Positions 54,983-63,356 of a DNA stretch of 64,000 nt are shown here, one piece after another. The DNA comes from Brevundimonas alba (lineage in GTDB: Bacteria > Pseudomonadota > Alphaproteobacteria > Caulobacterales > Caulobacteraceae). Numbering within the stretch: position 1 is the stretch's first letter; every line of letters starts with the position of its first letter. The stretch is from positions 505,501-569,500 of the forward strand of contig NZ_JAATJM010000001.1 in NCBI RefSeq assembly GCF_011927945.1. Direction: 5' to 3'. Made by a program: the position numbers and the translations under genes. The notes under the pieces were generated by a model, which saw nothing but the letters and a program-made list of their open reading frames with translations, searched no databases and was not told where the DNA came from.

Positions 54983-56638
54983 TTAGTCGGCGCGGTGGAC
55001 CACCACGCCGTCGACCACCGTCAGCACGGCGTGGCCCTTCGGAATGTCGGCCTCGGGCGCGGTCATCAGGTCGACCGAGAAGGCGGTGAAGTCGGCGCGC
55101 TTTCCAACCTCGATGGTGCCCAGTTCAGCCTCGCGGAAGCTGGCGTAGGCCGGCCAGAGGGTGAACATCTTCAGCGCCGTCTGGCGGTCGACGGCCTCCT
55201 GCGGGCGCCAGTCGGGGCCCTGGAACCCCTGCAGGTCGCGGCGGGCGACAGCGGCGTAGAATTCGATCAGCGGCGCGCCGCGCTCCACCGGCGCGTCCGA
55301 GCCGCCGACAACGACCACCCCGAGGTCGGCGAGGCTGTGCCACGCATAGGCGCCATCGAGCCGGGCGTCGCCGAGCCGGGCGGGCGCGAAATGCAGGTCG
55401 CCGATGGCGTGGCTGGGCTGCATCGAGGCGATGATCGGCAGGTCGACGAACCAGTGGTAGTCGGCGGGCCGCAGGATCTGGGCGTGCTCGATGCGCCAGC
55501 GGACGTCGGCGCCGTTGGGGCGGTCGGACGGCGCGACGCCGGCGAGCGCCTGCTGGTACCACTCCATGACGGAGGCGTTGCCCCGGTCGCCGATGGCGTG
55601 GGTGGCGATCTGGATGCCGCCGCGCAGCGCCGCCTCGTAGAGCGGCACGATATCCTGCTCCGTGATCTGCATCAGGCCCGTCGTGTCAGGCCGATCGGCA
55701 TAGGGCTCGAACAGGGCGGCGCCGCGCGAGCCGAGCGCGCCGTCGGCGTAGTATTTAATGGCCCGGGTGATGATGCGGCCGTCGGCGACGCTGCGGGGGC
55801 CGCCGGCGATCAGCTCGGCTGCGCCGTCGGGGGTGACGGCGTTGTAGACGCGCAGGGGCGCCTCGCCGTCGCCGGCCATCTGCTCCAGCAGCGGCATGTC
55901 CTTCCATGGCGCGCTCATGAAATGCACGCCGGTCCAGCCATAGGCGGCCTCGACCCGGAACCCGGCGCGGTAGGCCTCGCGCGTGGCGGCGGGATCGGCC
56001 GCGGGCTCCAGTTCGGCGACGAGGGACTGGGCGGCGTCGACCAGCATTCCGGCCGGCCGGCCGTCGGCCAGCTTGAGGATTTCCCCGCCAGACGGCGCCG
56101 GAGTCGACGCGTCGATATGCGCGGCCGCCAGCGCCGCCGACGAGGCGACGACGGCATGGCCGTCCGCGCGCTGCAGCAGCACCACCCGGCCCGGGGCGGC
56201 GGCGTCGAGATCGGCGGCGGTCAGGAAGCGCGCCTCGGGCCAGCTGGTCTCGATCCAGCCGCGGCCGATGATCGGTCCCGCGGGATGGGCCTGCGCCCAG
56301 TCGCTGAGCCGCGCCATGGCTTCGGCGACCGAGGCCGAGCCTTCGAGGTTCAGGGTCAGCTCCCGCCAGCCGATGCCGTCGAGGTGAGCGTGGCCGTCGG
56401 TGAAGCCGGGGAACAGGGCCGCGCCCTTGAGGTCGATCACTACTGTGTCCGGACCCGAGGCGAAGGCGGTGGCCGGGCCGACGTAGCGAATGCGGCCGTC
56501 GTCGACGATGACCGTCTGCGCAGGCGGCGCGCCGTCGACGCCGGTGTAGATCGGGCCACCGTGGATCACCATGTCCTGGGCCTGTGCGGTCGTGGCGGCC
56601 CCGGCGAGGAGCAGGGCGAGAAGGACGGTGCGGCGCAT
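54983..56638 (-). CDS. Exported amidohydrolase (Amidohydro_3, YtcJ-like)
   Basis: 551 residues with a signal peptide (MRRTVLLALLLAGAATTAQAQ). Metal-binding sites: GFTDGHAHLDG (HxH), 'THAIGDRG', 'WRIEHAQIL' and 'GGSDAPVERG' (final Asp). 'LFPGFTDGHAHLDGIGWRELTLNLEG' and 'VKYYADGALGSRGA'-like segments mark the YtcJ/Nfda group of D-aminoacylase-related hydrolases. Location is periplasmic; the substrate (amide or N-formyl compound) is unknown. Convergent with the TonB receptor gene. Confidence 0.93.
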   Translation of the reverse strand: MRRTVLLALLLAGAATTAQAQDMVIHGGPIYTGVDGAPPAQTVIVDDGRIRYVGPATAFASGPDTVVIDLKGAALFPGFTDGHAHLDGIGWRELTLNLEGSASVAEAMARLSDWAQAHPAGPIIGRGWIETSWPEARFLTAADLDAAAPGRVVLLQRADGHAVVASSAALAAAHIDASTPAPSGGEILKLADGRPAGMLVDAAQSLVAELEPAADPAATREAYRAGFRVEAAYGWTGVHFMSAPWKDMPLLEQMAGDGEAPLRVYNAVTPDGAAELIAGGPRSVADGRIITRAIKYYADGALGSRGAALFEPYADRPDTTGLMQITEQDIVPLYEAALRGGIQIATHAIGDRGNASVMEWYQQALAGVAPSDRPNGADVRWRIEHAQILRPADYHWFVDLPIIASMQPSHAIGDLHFAPARLGDARLDGAYAWHSLADLGVVVVGGSDAPVERGAPLIEFYAAVARRDLQGFQGPDWRPQEAVDRQTALKMFTLWPAYASFREAELGTIEVGKRADFTAFSVDLMTAPEADIPKGHAVLTVVDGVVVHRAD

Positions 56639-56722
56639 CTGACGGTTCCTGAGTCTGGCGGGCTTCGGACTCGCCTTATTGCACCGCCTCCGTCAAGTTC
56701 GCGCGGAACGGAGAACCCTCAA

Positions 56723-57043
56723 GTGATCGCTCTCGCCACGGCCTTCACCCTGATCGCGGCGGCTTCTGAGCCGGCCCGAGCCGAGCTGTGTCTTGCCCAT
56801 ATCAACACCATGATCGCCGAGGAGGCGAACGCGACGGGGCGGGTGGCCGGCCCGAGCTGGTTCATACGCGACTGGTGGTCGGCGCGTCTCCCGGAAGAGG
56901 GCTCGGCAGAGGCGCTGAGCACGGAACAGCGGACGCAGCTCGAGCTTTCCATGCCGGAGCGAAAGGCGGCCGATCCGGATGCCTACCGGGCCGAACTGCA
57001 ATCATGTGTGCGCGAGGCCATCGACGGCGGCGCCCTGCCCTGA
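56723..57043 (+). CDS. Small exported protein of unknown function
   Basis: 106 residues from GTG 56723 with GGAG 9 nt upstream. The signal MIALATAFTLIAAASEPARA is cleaved before ELCLAH. The mature part has two Cys (positions about 23 and 98) that could join its ends: 'ELCLAHINTMIAEEANATGRVAGPSWFIRDWWSARLPE' and 'AYRAELQSCVREA'. No family recognised. It is followed 10 bp later by the DUF488 gene, so the two may be co-transcribed. Divergent from the amidohydrolase gene. Confidence 0.65.
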   Translation: MIALATAFTLIAAASEPARAELCLAHINTMIAEEANATGRVAGPSWFIRDWWSARLPEEGSAEALSTEQRTQLELSMPERKAADPDAYRAELQSCVREAIDGGALP

Positions 57044-57053
57044 GGAGCGGACG

Positions 57054-57485
57054 ATGAAGCTGTTCACCATCGGCTATGAAGGCGAGCCGCAAGCGGCGGT
57101 GATAGGCCGGCTTCAGGCGGCGGGGGTGAAGGTGCTGGCGGACGTGCGGGCCATCGCCGCCTCTCGCCGCGCCGGCTTCTCCAAGACCATCCTCGGCTCA
57201 AGCCTCGCCGAGGCGGGGATCGAATACATCCACCTGCGCGATCTCGGCACGCCCAAGGCCGGGCGGGATGCGGCCCGCAAGGGCCACATCTCCGAGATGC
57301 GGGCGATCTTCGCCGATCACATGGAGGAGCCGCCGTCGCAGCTGGCGTTCGAACGGCTGCGCGAGATCGCGAAGGACCGGCCGACCGCCCTGCTCTGTTT
57401 CGAGGCGGACCACGCCGGCTGCCACCGCGCGGCGCTGGCCGAGCGGCTGCAGGCGGAGGACGGCTTCGAGGTGGTGAACCTCTAG
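57054..57485 (+). CDS. DUF488 protein
   Basis: 143 residues from ATG 57054, with GAGGAG upstream. Signature: 'LFTIGYEGEPQAAVIGRLQAAGVKVLADVRAIAASRRAGFSK', 'IEYIHLRDLGTPK' and 'ALLCFEADHAGCHRAALAERL' (the CFE...CHR site). Family role unknown; often encoded near stress or restriction genes. Its TAG shares CTAG with the stop of the convergent fadB gene. Confidence 0.93.
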   Translation: MKLFTIGYEGEPQAAVIGRLQAAGVKVLADVRAIAASRRAGFSKTILGSSLAEAGIEYIHLRDLGTPKAGRDAARKGHISEMRAIFADHMEEPPSQLAFERLREIAKDRPTALLCFEADHAGCHRAALAERLQAEDGFEVVNL

Positions 57486-59659
57486 GCCGCAGCCTTCTGC
57501 TTGCCGGCGAAGTCGCCGTAGAAGGTGCGGCCCTGCTCCGCCATGTCGCGGAGCAGCTGCGGCGGCGAGAACCGGGGACCGTATTTGGCGGCATAGACGT
57601 CCGCCTGGGCGACAAAGGCCTTCAGCCCGGTCTGGTCGATCATGGTGATCGGACCGCCGGTCCAGGGCGCGAAGCCCCAGGCCAGGATGGCCCCGACGTC
57701 GGCCTCGCGGGGGTCGTCGATGACGCCCTCTTCCCAGCAGCGGGCCACCTCGACGGCCTGCCGGTAGAGCAGGCGCCGCTTCTGGTCCTCGACCAGTTCG
57801 GGCGTCGAGTCGTTGATCTTCACCGGAGCCAGATCCGACAGACCGGACCACAGCTTTTTGGGCTTGGTTTCGTAGTCGTAGAAGCCCTTGCCGTTCTTGC
57901 GTCCGTAGCGGCCGAGGTCCTCGACCATGGTCTGGACGATCTTCCAGCCCGGCAGCGGCTCATAGGCGTCGCCGAGGTCTTCCTTCGTCTGTTTGGCGAT
58001 CTTGACCGACAGGTCGAGGGCGACGTCGTCGTGCATCTCCAGCGGGCCGCGGGGCATGCCGGTCATGCGGCCGATGTTGTCGATCATGGCCGGGGCGTAG
58101 CCCTCTTCCAGCATGGCCAGACCCTCGGCGACATAGGTGCCGAAGCAGCGCGAGGTGTAGAAGCCGCGGCCGTCGTTGACGACGATCGGGGTCTTCTTGA
58201 TCTTCATGATGTAGTCCAGCGACTTCGCGATGGCCGCCTCGCCGGTCTTTTCGCCGAGGATGACCTCGACCAGCATCATCTTGTCGACGGGCGAGAAGAA
58301 GTGGATGCCGATGAAGTCCTCGGGACGGACCGAGGCCTCGGCCAGGCCGGTGATCGGCAGGGTCGAGGTGTTGGAGCCGAAGATTGCGCCGGGCTGCAGC
58401 TGGGCCTCGGCGCGCTTGGTCACCTCGGCCTTGATCTCGCGGTTCTCGAACACCGCTTCGATGACGAGGTCCGAGCCCTTGATCAGGTCGTAGTCGGTGG
58501 TGGCGGTGACGGAACCGAGCAGGGCGTCGAACTTCGCCTGATCGATCTGGCCGCGGCTGAGGCGTTTCTTGAGCAGCTCCTCGACGTGGGCCTTGCCCTT
58601 ATCGGCGGCCTCCTGATCGCGGTCGATCAGAATGGTCTCGATGCCGGCGAGCGCCTGCACATAGGCGATGCCCGCGCCCATCATGCCCGCGCCGAGAACG
58701 GTGACCTTCTTCGGATCGGACTTCGGCACGCCGGCAGGCCGCACCGCGCCCTTGTCGAGCTCCTGCTTGGACAGGAACAGGCTGCGGATCATGCCCTGCG
58801 CCTGCGGCGTCATCAGGGTCTTGATGAAGTAGCGGGTTTCGATGCGAAGGGCGGCGTCCATCGGCACCTGCACGCCTTCGTAGACCGCCTTCATCAGGTT
58901 CAGCACGGCGGGGTAGTTGCCGTAGGACTGCTTGCGCAGCATGGCGTTGCCGACGAGGAAGTTCTGGATGCCGGCCGGGTGGTAGGGGCCGCCGCCGGGC
59001 AGTTTGAAGGACTTGTCGTCCCACGGCTGGACGGCCTTGCCGCCGGCCTTGATCCACGCCCTAGCGGCCTCGACTTCGCCGCCGACGGGCACGACCTCAT
59101 GGATGATGCCGGCGCCCTTGGCGTCGTTCGGGCGGAAGGACTTGCCCTCGCTCATCGCCATCATGGCCGCCTGCACACCGATGAGGCGCGACAGGCGCTG
59201 GGTGCCGCCGCCGCCGGGGAAGAGGCCTACCTTGATCTCGGGCAGGCCGAGCTGGATTTTCGGGCTGTCGCCGGCCACGCGGTAGTGGCAGGCCAGCGTC
59301 ATCTCAAGGCCGCCGCCGAGGGCGAGGCCATTGATCGCGGCGGCTACCGGTTTGCCGCAGGTCTCCAGCGCGCGAAGGGCGCCGTTCAGCCGCCACCCTG
59401 CATCGAAGGCATCCTGCAGCGAACCGCCGGCCAGCATGCCGCCGGCCATGTCGCCGAGGTCGGCGCCGGCGCAGAAGCCGCTCGCCTTGCCCGAGGTCAG
59501 AACCGCGCCCTTGATGGCGTCGTCGGTCTTGATGCGCTCCACCACCTGCGGGATCTCGGCCATCACGCCCGAGGTCAGGGTGTTCATCGAACGGCCCGGC
59601 ACGTCGAAGGTGACCAGGGCGATGCCGTCGGCGTCGACGTCGATCTTGAAGTTTTCCAT
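57482..59659 (-). CDS. fadB: Bifunctional enoyl-CoA hydratase / 3-hydroxyacyl-CoA dehydrogenase (fatty acid oxidation alpha subunit)
   Basis: 725 residues. Enoyl-CoA hydratase domain (about 1-190): oxyanion segment 'SGFCAGADLGDM', catalytic Glu candidates in LALGGGLEMTLACHYR and LGLPEIKVGLFPGGGGTQRL. NAD-binding domain (about 315-500): 'KVTVLGAGMMGAGIAYVQALAG', 'GSNTSTLPITGLA', catalytic His in GIHFFSPVDKMMLVEVI. Two C-terminal HAD domains ('NDGRGFYTSRCFGTYVAEGLAMLEEGYAPAMIDNIGRMTGMPRGPLEMHDDVALDL'). It forms the beta-oxidation complex with the thiolase encoded 16 bp upstream. Confidence 0.94.
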   Translation of the reverse strand: MENFKIDVDADGIALVTFDVPGRSMNTLTSGVMAEIPQVVERIKTDDAIKGAVLTSGKASGFCAGADLGDMAGGMLAGGSLQDAFDAGWRLNGALRALETCGKPVAAAINGLALGGGLEMTLACHYRVAGDSPKIQLGLPEIKVGLFPGGGGTQRLSRLIGVQAAMMAMSEGKSFRPNDAKGAGIIHEVVPVGGEVEAARAWIKAGGKAVQPWDDKSFKLPGGGPYHPAGIQNFLVGNAMLRKQSYGNYPAVLNLMKAVYEGVQVPMDAALRIETRYFIKTLMTPQAQGMIRSLFLSKQELDKGAVRPAGVPKSDPKKVTVLGAGMMGAGIAYVQALAGIETILIDRDQEAADKGKAHVEELLKKRLSRGQIDQAKFDALLGSVTATTDYDLIKGSDLVIEAVFENREIKAEVTKRAEAQLQPGAIFGSNTSTLPITGLAEASVRPEDFIGIHFFSPVDKMMLVEVILGEKTGEAAIAKSLDYIMKIKKTPIVVNDGRGFYTSRCFGTYVAEGLAMLEEGYAPAMIDNIGRMTGMPRGPLEMHDDVALDLSVKIAKQTKEDLGDAYEPLPGWKIVQTMVEDLGRYGRKNGKGFYDYETKPKKLWSGLSDLAPVKINDSTPELVEDQKRRLLYRQAVEVARCWEEGVIDDPREADVGAILAWGFAPWTGGPITMIDQTGLKAFVAQADVYAAKYGPRFSPPQLLRDMAEQGRTFYGDFAGKQKAAA

Positions 59660-59675
59660 CTCAGTCAGCTCCGGA

Positions 59676-60881
59676 TCAGACGCGTTCGATGACGGTGGCG
59701 GTGCCCATGCCGCCGCCGATGCACAGGGTGATCAGGGCGGTCGACTTGTCCGACCGCTCCAGCTCGTCGAGGACCACGCTGGTGATCATGGCGCCGGTGG
59801 CGCCCAGCGGGTGGCCCATGGCGATGGCGCCGCCGCAGACGTTGATCTGGTCATGCGGGATATCCAGCGCCTGCATGAAGCGCAGGACGACGGCGGCGAA
59901 GGCCTCGTTGAGCTCCCACAGGTCGATGTCCGACTTCGACATGCCCAGCTTGCCCAGCAGCTTGTTGGCCACGAACTCGGGGCCGGTCAGCATGATCGAG
60001 GGCTCGGAGCCGATCGAGGCGGCGCCCACGATGCGGGCGCGGGGCTTGAGGCCCAGCGCCTGACCGGCTTCCAGCGAACCGATCAGGACGCCGGCCGAGC
60101 CGTCGACGATGCCGGAAGAGTTGCCCGGCGTGTGGACGTGGTTGACGCGCTCGACCTCGGGGTAGCGCTGGTTGATCACGGCGTCGAAGGCCATCTCGCC
60201 CATCATGGCGAAGGATGGGTTCAGGGCGCCCAGCGTCTGCATGTCGGTGTTGGGGCGGATGGTTTCGTCGCGGTCCAGCTGGACGAGGCCGAGCTGGTTC
60301 TTCACCGGTACAACCGACTTGGCGAACCGGCCCTCGGCCCAGCTGCGGGCGGAGCGTTTGTGGCTTTCGACGGAGTAGGCGTCGACGTCGTCTCGGCTGA
60401 AGCCCCACTTCGTGGCGATCATGTCGGCCGAGACGCCTTGCGGTACGAAATAGGTCGGGAAGGCCGAAGACGGATCGACCGGCCAGGCGCCGCCGTCGGA
60501 TCCCATTGGCACCCGGCTCATGGCTTCGACACCGCCGCCGACGGCGAAGTCGGCCTCGCCGGACTTCACCTTGGCCGCGGCCATGTTCACGGCTTCCAGA
60601 CCCGAGGCGCAGAAGCGGTTGATCTGGACGCCGGCGACGGTCTGGGCCCAGCCCGAGTTCAGCACGGCGGTGCGGGCGATGTCTGCGCCCTGCTCGCCCA
60701 CTGGAGAGACGCAGCCGAGGATGACGTCGTCGACCTTCGAAGTGTCGAGATCGTTGCGGTCGCGCAGCGCCTCCAGCACCTGGGTCGCGAGCGACAGGGC
60801 GGTGATCTCGTGCAGCGAGCCGTCCTTCTTGCCCTTGCCGCGCGGCGTGCGGACCGCGTCGTAGATGTAGGCGTCGGCCAT
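59676..60881 (-). CDS. fadA: Acetyl-CoA C-acyltransferase (3-ketoacyl-CoA thiolase, beta subunit)
   Basis: 401 residues. Catalytic Cys in [15 protein letters not shown], '[16 protein letters not shown]', His in [18 protein letters not shown], second Cys in [16 protein letters not shown]: a complete thiolase. It cleaves 3-ketoacyl-CoA to acetyl-CoA plus shortened acyl-CoA in beta-oxidation. First gene of the fadA-fadB operon. A LiuR-like palindrome lies 54-71 bp upstream, where TTGACG within it could be the -35 box. Confidence 0.95.
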   Translation of the reverse strand: MADAYIYDAVRTPRGKGKKDGSLHEITALSLATQVLEALRDRNDLDTSKVDDVILGCVSPVGEQGADIARTAVLNSGWAQTVAGVQINRFCASGLEAVNMAAAKVKSGEADFAVGGGVEAMSRVPMGSDGGAWPVDPSSAFPTYFVPQGVSADMIATKWGFSRDDVDAYSVESHKRSARSWAEGRFAKSVVPVKNQLGLVQLDRDETIRPNTDMQTLGALNPSFAMMGEMAFDAVINQRYPEVERVNHVHTPGNSSGIVDGSAGVLIGSLEAGQALGLKPRARIVGAASIGSEPSIMLTGPEFVANKLLGKLGMSKSDIDLWELNEAFAAVVLRFMQALDIPHDQINVCGGAIAMGHPLGATGAMITSVVLDELERSDKSTALITLCIGGGMGTATVIERV

Positions 60882-60934
60882 GGGAGTCAGTCTCCAATAA
60901 GGACGGTTCGAAGCGTGGACGCCAGAAAACCTAC

Positions 60935-60952
60935 GTTTACGTCAACGTCAAG
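60935..60952. promoter_or_regulatory. LiuR/MerR-type operator upstream of fadA-fadB
   Basis: GTTTACGTCAACGTCAAG (plus strand) matches the site before the merR gene at 20154-20171 in 15 of 18 positions. In fadA orientation it reads CTTGACGTTGACGTAAAC, putting a TTGACG -35 inside the palindrome, as MerR-type activators or repressors require. Confidence 0.7.
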
Positions 60953-61019
60953 TTTTTTCACGGTGAGCGCCTGGATGATCTGCACAACGAGCGAACGACT
61001 CGCAGGTCGCCCAATGTCG

Positions 61020-61044
61020 GGAACGCGACGCCGACGAGCGCCTT
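61020..61044 (+). promoter_or_regulatory. EcfG-like promoter upstream of hemerythrin gene
   Basis: GGAAC (61020-61024), a 16-nt spacer and CCTT (61041-61044), against the alphaproteobacterial general-stress consensus GGAAC-N16/17-CGTT. One mismatch in the -10. It lies 39 bp upstream of the hemerythrin start, a normal distance. Confidence 0.4.
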
Positions 61045-61082
61045 ACACCGGCAACGTCATAGCCGCTGTCAGGAGAAGTCAC

Positions 61083-61640
61083 ATGGCCCAGAGCTACGAA
61101 GAGATGGATGCGATCGCGATGCTGAAGGCCGACCACCGGGTGGTCGAGGAGCTGTTCGAAAAGTTCGAGCAGACTAACGGCAAGGCCACCAAGCAGCGGC
61201 TGGCCGAGCAGATCTGCCTTGAACTGAAGGTCCACACCGCCATCGAGGAGGAGGTCTTCTATCCGGCCTGCCGCGGCAAGATCGAGGACGACCTGGTCAA
61301 CGAGGCCTATGTCGAGCACGACAGCGCCAAGCTGCTGATCAACGAGATCGAGGCGGGCGGCCCGGAAGAGGATTTCTACGACGCCAAGGTCAAGGTGCTG
61401 TCGGAGATGATCGAGCACCACGTCGAGGAGGAGGAGAAGCGGTCGGAGGGCATGTTCAGCCAGGCCCGCGCCGCCGGTCTCGACATGGACCTGCTGGCCG
61501 ACCAGATGCGCGCCCGCAAGGCGACGGCGATGGAGGAGTTCCAGGCCGGCAAGCCCGCCGAGACGCGCACGCTGCATGGCGACGACGTCGAAAGCGCCCT
61601 GACCGATCAGCCGCTCGGCGACGGGGCCGGCGCACGCTGA
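61083..61640 (+). CDS. Hemerythrin-like HHE domain protein
   Basis: 185 residues with AGGAG before the ATG. Di-iron ligands in order: 'ADHRVVEELFEKFE', 'ELKVHTAIEEEVFYPACRG', 'EAYVEHDSAKLLINEIE' and 'LSEMIEHHVEEEEKRSEGMFSQA'. This His/Glu set is that of bacterial HHE proteins, which bind O2 or NO or store iron in stress responses. The C-terminal 40 residues are a polar tail. The EcfG-like promoter fits a general stress role. Followed 8 bp later by the CAP protein gene. Confidence 0.93.
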   Translation: MAQSYEEMDAIAMLKADHRVVEELFEKFEQTNGKATKQRLAEQICLELKVHTAIEEEVFYPACRGKIEDDLVNEAYVEHDSAKLLINEIEAGGPEEDFYDAKVKVLSEMIEHHVEEEEKRSEGMFSQARAAGLDMDLLADQMRARKATAMEEFQAGKPAETRTLHGDDVESALTDQPLGDGAGAR

Positions 61641-61648
61641 GCCGGCCG

Positions 61649-62230
61649 ATGAGGAGAGCCGGCGTGATCGCCTTGGCGACGGTCGCCGCCCTGACGGCGG
61701 CGGCCTGCGCCGACCCGGGTTTCACGGTCTATGAGCCGTCGCCGCAGGCCAGGCCGGTCTCGGCGATAGAGATCCCGCGCGACAGCCGGCCCTCCGACGA
61801 CGTCGAAAGCCGGCTGCTCGCCGCCCAGAACGCGGAGCGCAGCCGGGTCGGCTCGCCGCCGCTGCGGTGGGCAGACTCGCTGGAGGCGGAGGCGCGCGTG
61901 TGGGCGCGGGAGCTGATCGACAGCAACCGCTTCGCCCACGATCCGGCGCAGCATGGCCATGGCGAGAACCTGTGGACCGGCTGGGGCGGGCGTCAGTTCA
62001 CGCCCGAGGACATGATCGGCGACTGGGTGGCCGAGAAGGCCAACTACCGGCACGGCGTCTTCCCGAACGTCAGCCGGACGGGCAACTGGAGCGACGTCGG
62101 CCACTATACCCAGCTGGTCTGGAGCGGCACGACCCACGTCGGCTGCGCGGTCGAGACGCGGGGCGACCGGTCCGTGCTGGCCTGCCGCTACGCGCCCCCC
62201 GGGAATATCGACGGGCGGATGGCCTACTAG
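61649..62230 (+). CDS. CAP/SCP-domain lipoprotein
   Basis: 193 residues. Signal MRRAGVIALATVAALTAAAC with a plausible lipobox (TAAAC). CAP domain: 'RLLAAQNAERSRVGSPPLRWADSLEAEARVWARELIDSNRFAHDP', 'GHGENLWTGWG', 'WVAEKANYRHGVFP', 'VGHYTQLVWSGTTHVGCAVETRG' and 'LACRYAPPGNIDGR'. The His/Glu cavity residues (HDP, GEN, GHYTQ) are present. Secreted pathogenesis-related-like fold of uncertain role, often calcium- or lipid-binding. Same transcript as the hemerythrin gene; 3 bp separates its stop from convergent kdsD. Confidence 0.93.
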   Translation: MRRAGVIALATVAALTAAACADPGFTVYEPSPQARPVSAIEIPRDSRPSDDVESRLLAAQNAERSRVGSPPLRWADSLEAEARVWARELIDSNRFAHDPAQHGHGENLWTGWGGRQFTPEDMIGDWVAEKANYRHGVFPNVSRTGNWSDVGHYTQLVWSGTTHVGCAVETRGDRSVLACRYAPPGNIDGRMAY

Positions 62231-62233
62231 GCC

Positions 62234-63232
62234 TTAGCCGACGTAGCCGGCCTGCATCAGTTCGGCGATGTGGACGATGGCGGCGGGGCGGTCGTCCTCG
62301 ACCACGAGCAGGGTGGCGATCTTGTTCTGGGTCATCAGGTCGATGGCGTCGCTCATGCGGGCGTCAGGGCCGATGACCTTGGGACGGGGGCTCATCACGT
62401 CGGCGGCGGTCAAGCCGGTCAGCTCTCCGCGGGTGAAGGCGCGGCGAACATCGCCGTCGGTCACGATCCCGGCCAAGGTCCCGTCGCCGTTCAGCACCGC
62501 GACCGCGCCCTTGCGGCCCTCGGTGATCCCGGAGACGACCTCGGCGAAGGTCGCGGTCAGGGGGACGGTGGCGGGCGCGGGCGGGCGGTCGCCCATCCAG
62601 TCGCGCACGCTCTGCAGGCTCATGCCGAGTTTGCCGCCCGGGTGATGCAGGCCGAAATCCTCGGCCGTGAAGCCGCGGCGATCCATCAGCACCATGGCGA
62701 GGGCGTCGCCCATGGCCAGGGTCATCAGGGTCGAAGTCGTGGGCGCCAGACCATTGGGGCAGGCCTCGGCCACCTGCGGCAGGGTCAGGCAGACCGCGGA
62801 CGAGCGGCCGAGGAAGCTGTTCGGCCGCTGGGTGATGCCGATGACCGGAATGCCTTCGCGCTGGCAGAAGATCAGCGGATCGCGCAGCTCCCGGCTCTCG
62901 CCCGAGTTCGAGATCGCCAGCAGGGTGACGTCCTTGCGCAGCATGCCCAGGTCGCCGTGGCTCATCTCCGCCGGGTGGACGAAGAAGGCGTTTGTGCCGG
63001 TCGAGGCGAGCGTCGCAGCGATCTTGCCTCCAATGTGGCCCGACTTGCCCATGCCGGTGACGACCACATAGCCGGGGCGGGACAGGACGATATCGCAGGC
63101 GCGGCCGAGGCTGTCGTCGAGGCTGGTCTCCAGCGCCTGAAGCGCCTCGACGTTCAGGCGGATGACCTCGCGGGCGCGTGCGGCCATGGCGGCGGGATCG
63201 GCGGACAATACGGGTTTCGTGGCGTCGCTCAT
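62234..63232 (-). CDS. kdsD: Arabinose-5-phosphate isomerase (KdsD/KpsF)
   Basis: 332 residues from ATG 63232 (MSDATKPVLSADPAAMAARA). SIS domain: 'YVVVTGMGKSGHIGGKIAATLASTGTNAFFVHPAEMSHGDLGML', 'LLAISNSGESRELRDPL', 'NGLAPTTSTLMTLAMGDALAMVLMDRRGF', 'DFGLHHPGGKLG'. Two CBS domains follow (about 205-265 and 275-330). It converts ribulose-5-phosphate to arabinose-5-phosphate for KDO and lipopolysaccharide synthesis. Divergent from otsB with a 124-bp gap. Confidence 0.96.
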   Translation of the reverse strand: MSDATKPVLSADPAAMAARAREVIRLNVEALQALETSLDDSLGRACDIVLSRPGYVVVTGMGKSGHIGGKIAATLASTGTNAFFVHPAEMSHGDLGMLRKDVTLLAISNSGESRELRDPLIFCQREGIPVIGITQRPNSFLGRSSAVCLTLPQVAEACPNGLAPTTSTLMTLAMGDALAMVLMDRRGFTAEDFGLHHPGGKLGMSLQSVRDWMGDRPPAPATVPLTATFAEVVSGITEGRKGAVAVLNGDGTLAGIVTDGDVRRAFTRGELTGLTAADVMSPRPKVIGPDARMSDAIDLMTQNKIATLLVVEDDRPAAIVHIAELMQAGYVG

Positions 63233-63356
63233 CCGGGCGATGTGGCGCATCGGACGGGAAATCACAATCACCGGCGGTTCGGCCGGATAATGCTGCAACG
63301 CGAGAAAAAGGCGCGGAACGGGTCAACCTTTGCCGGAGCCCGGCGTTAACAGGAGG

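Noticed and set aside
54995..56722. Plus-strand in-frame extension upstream of the small exported protein at 56723
   Set aside because: Antisense to the amidohydrolase gene; the signal peptide and ribosome site place the start at GTG 56723.
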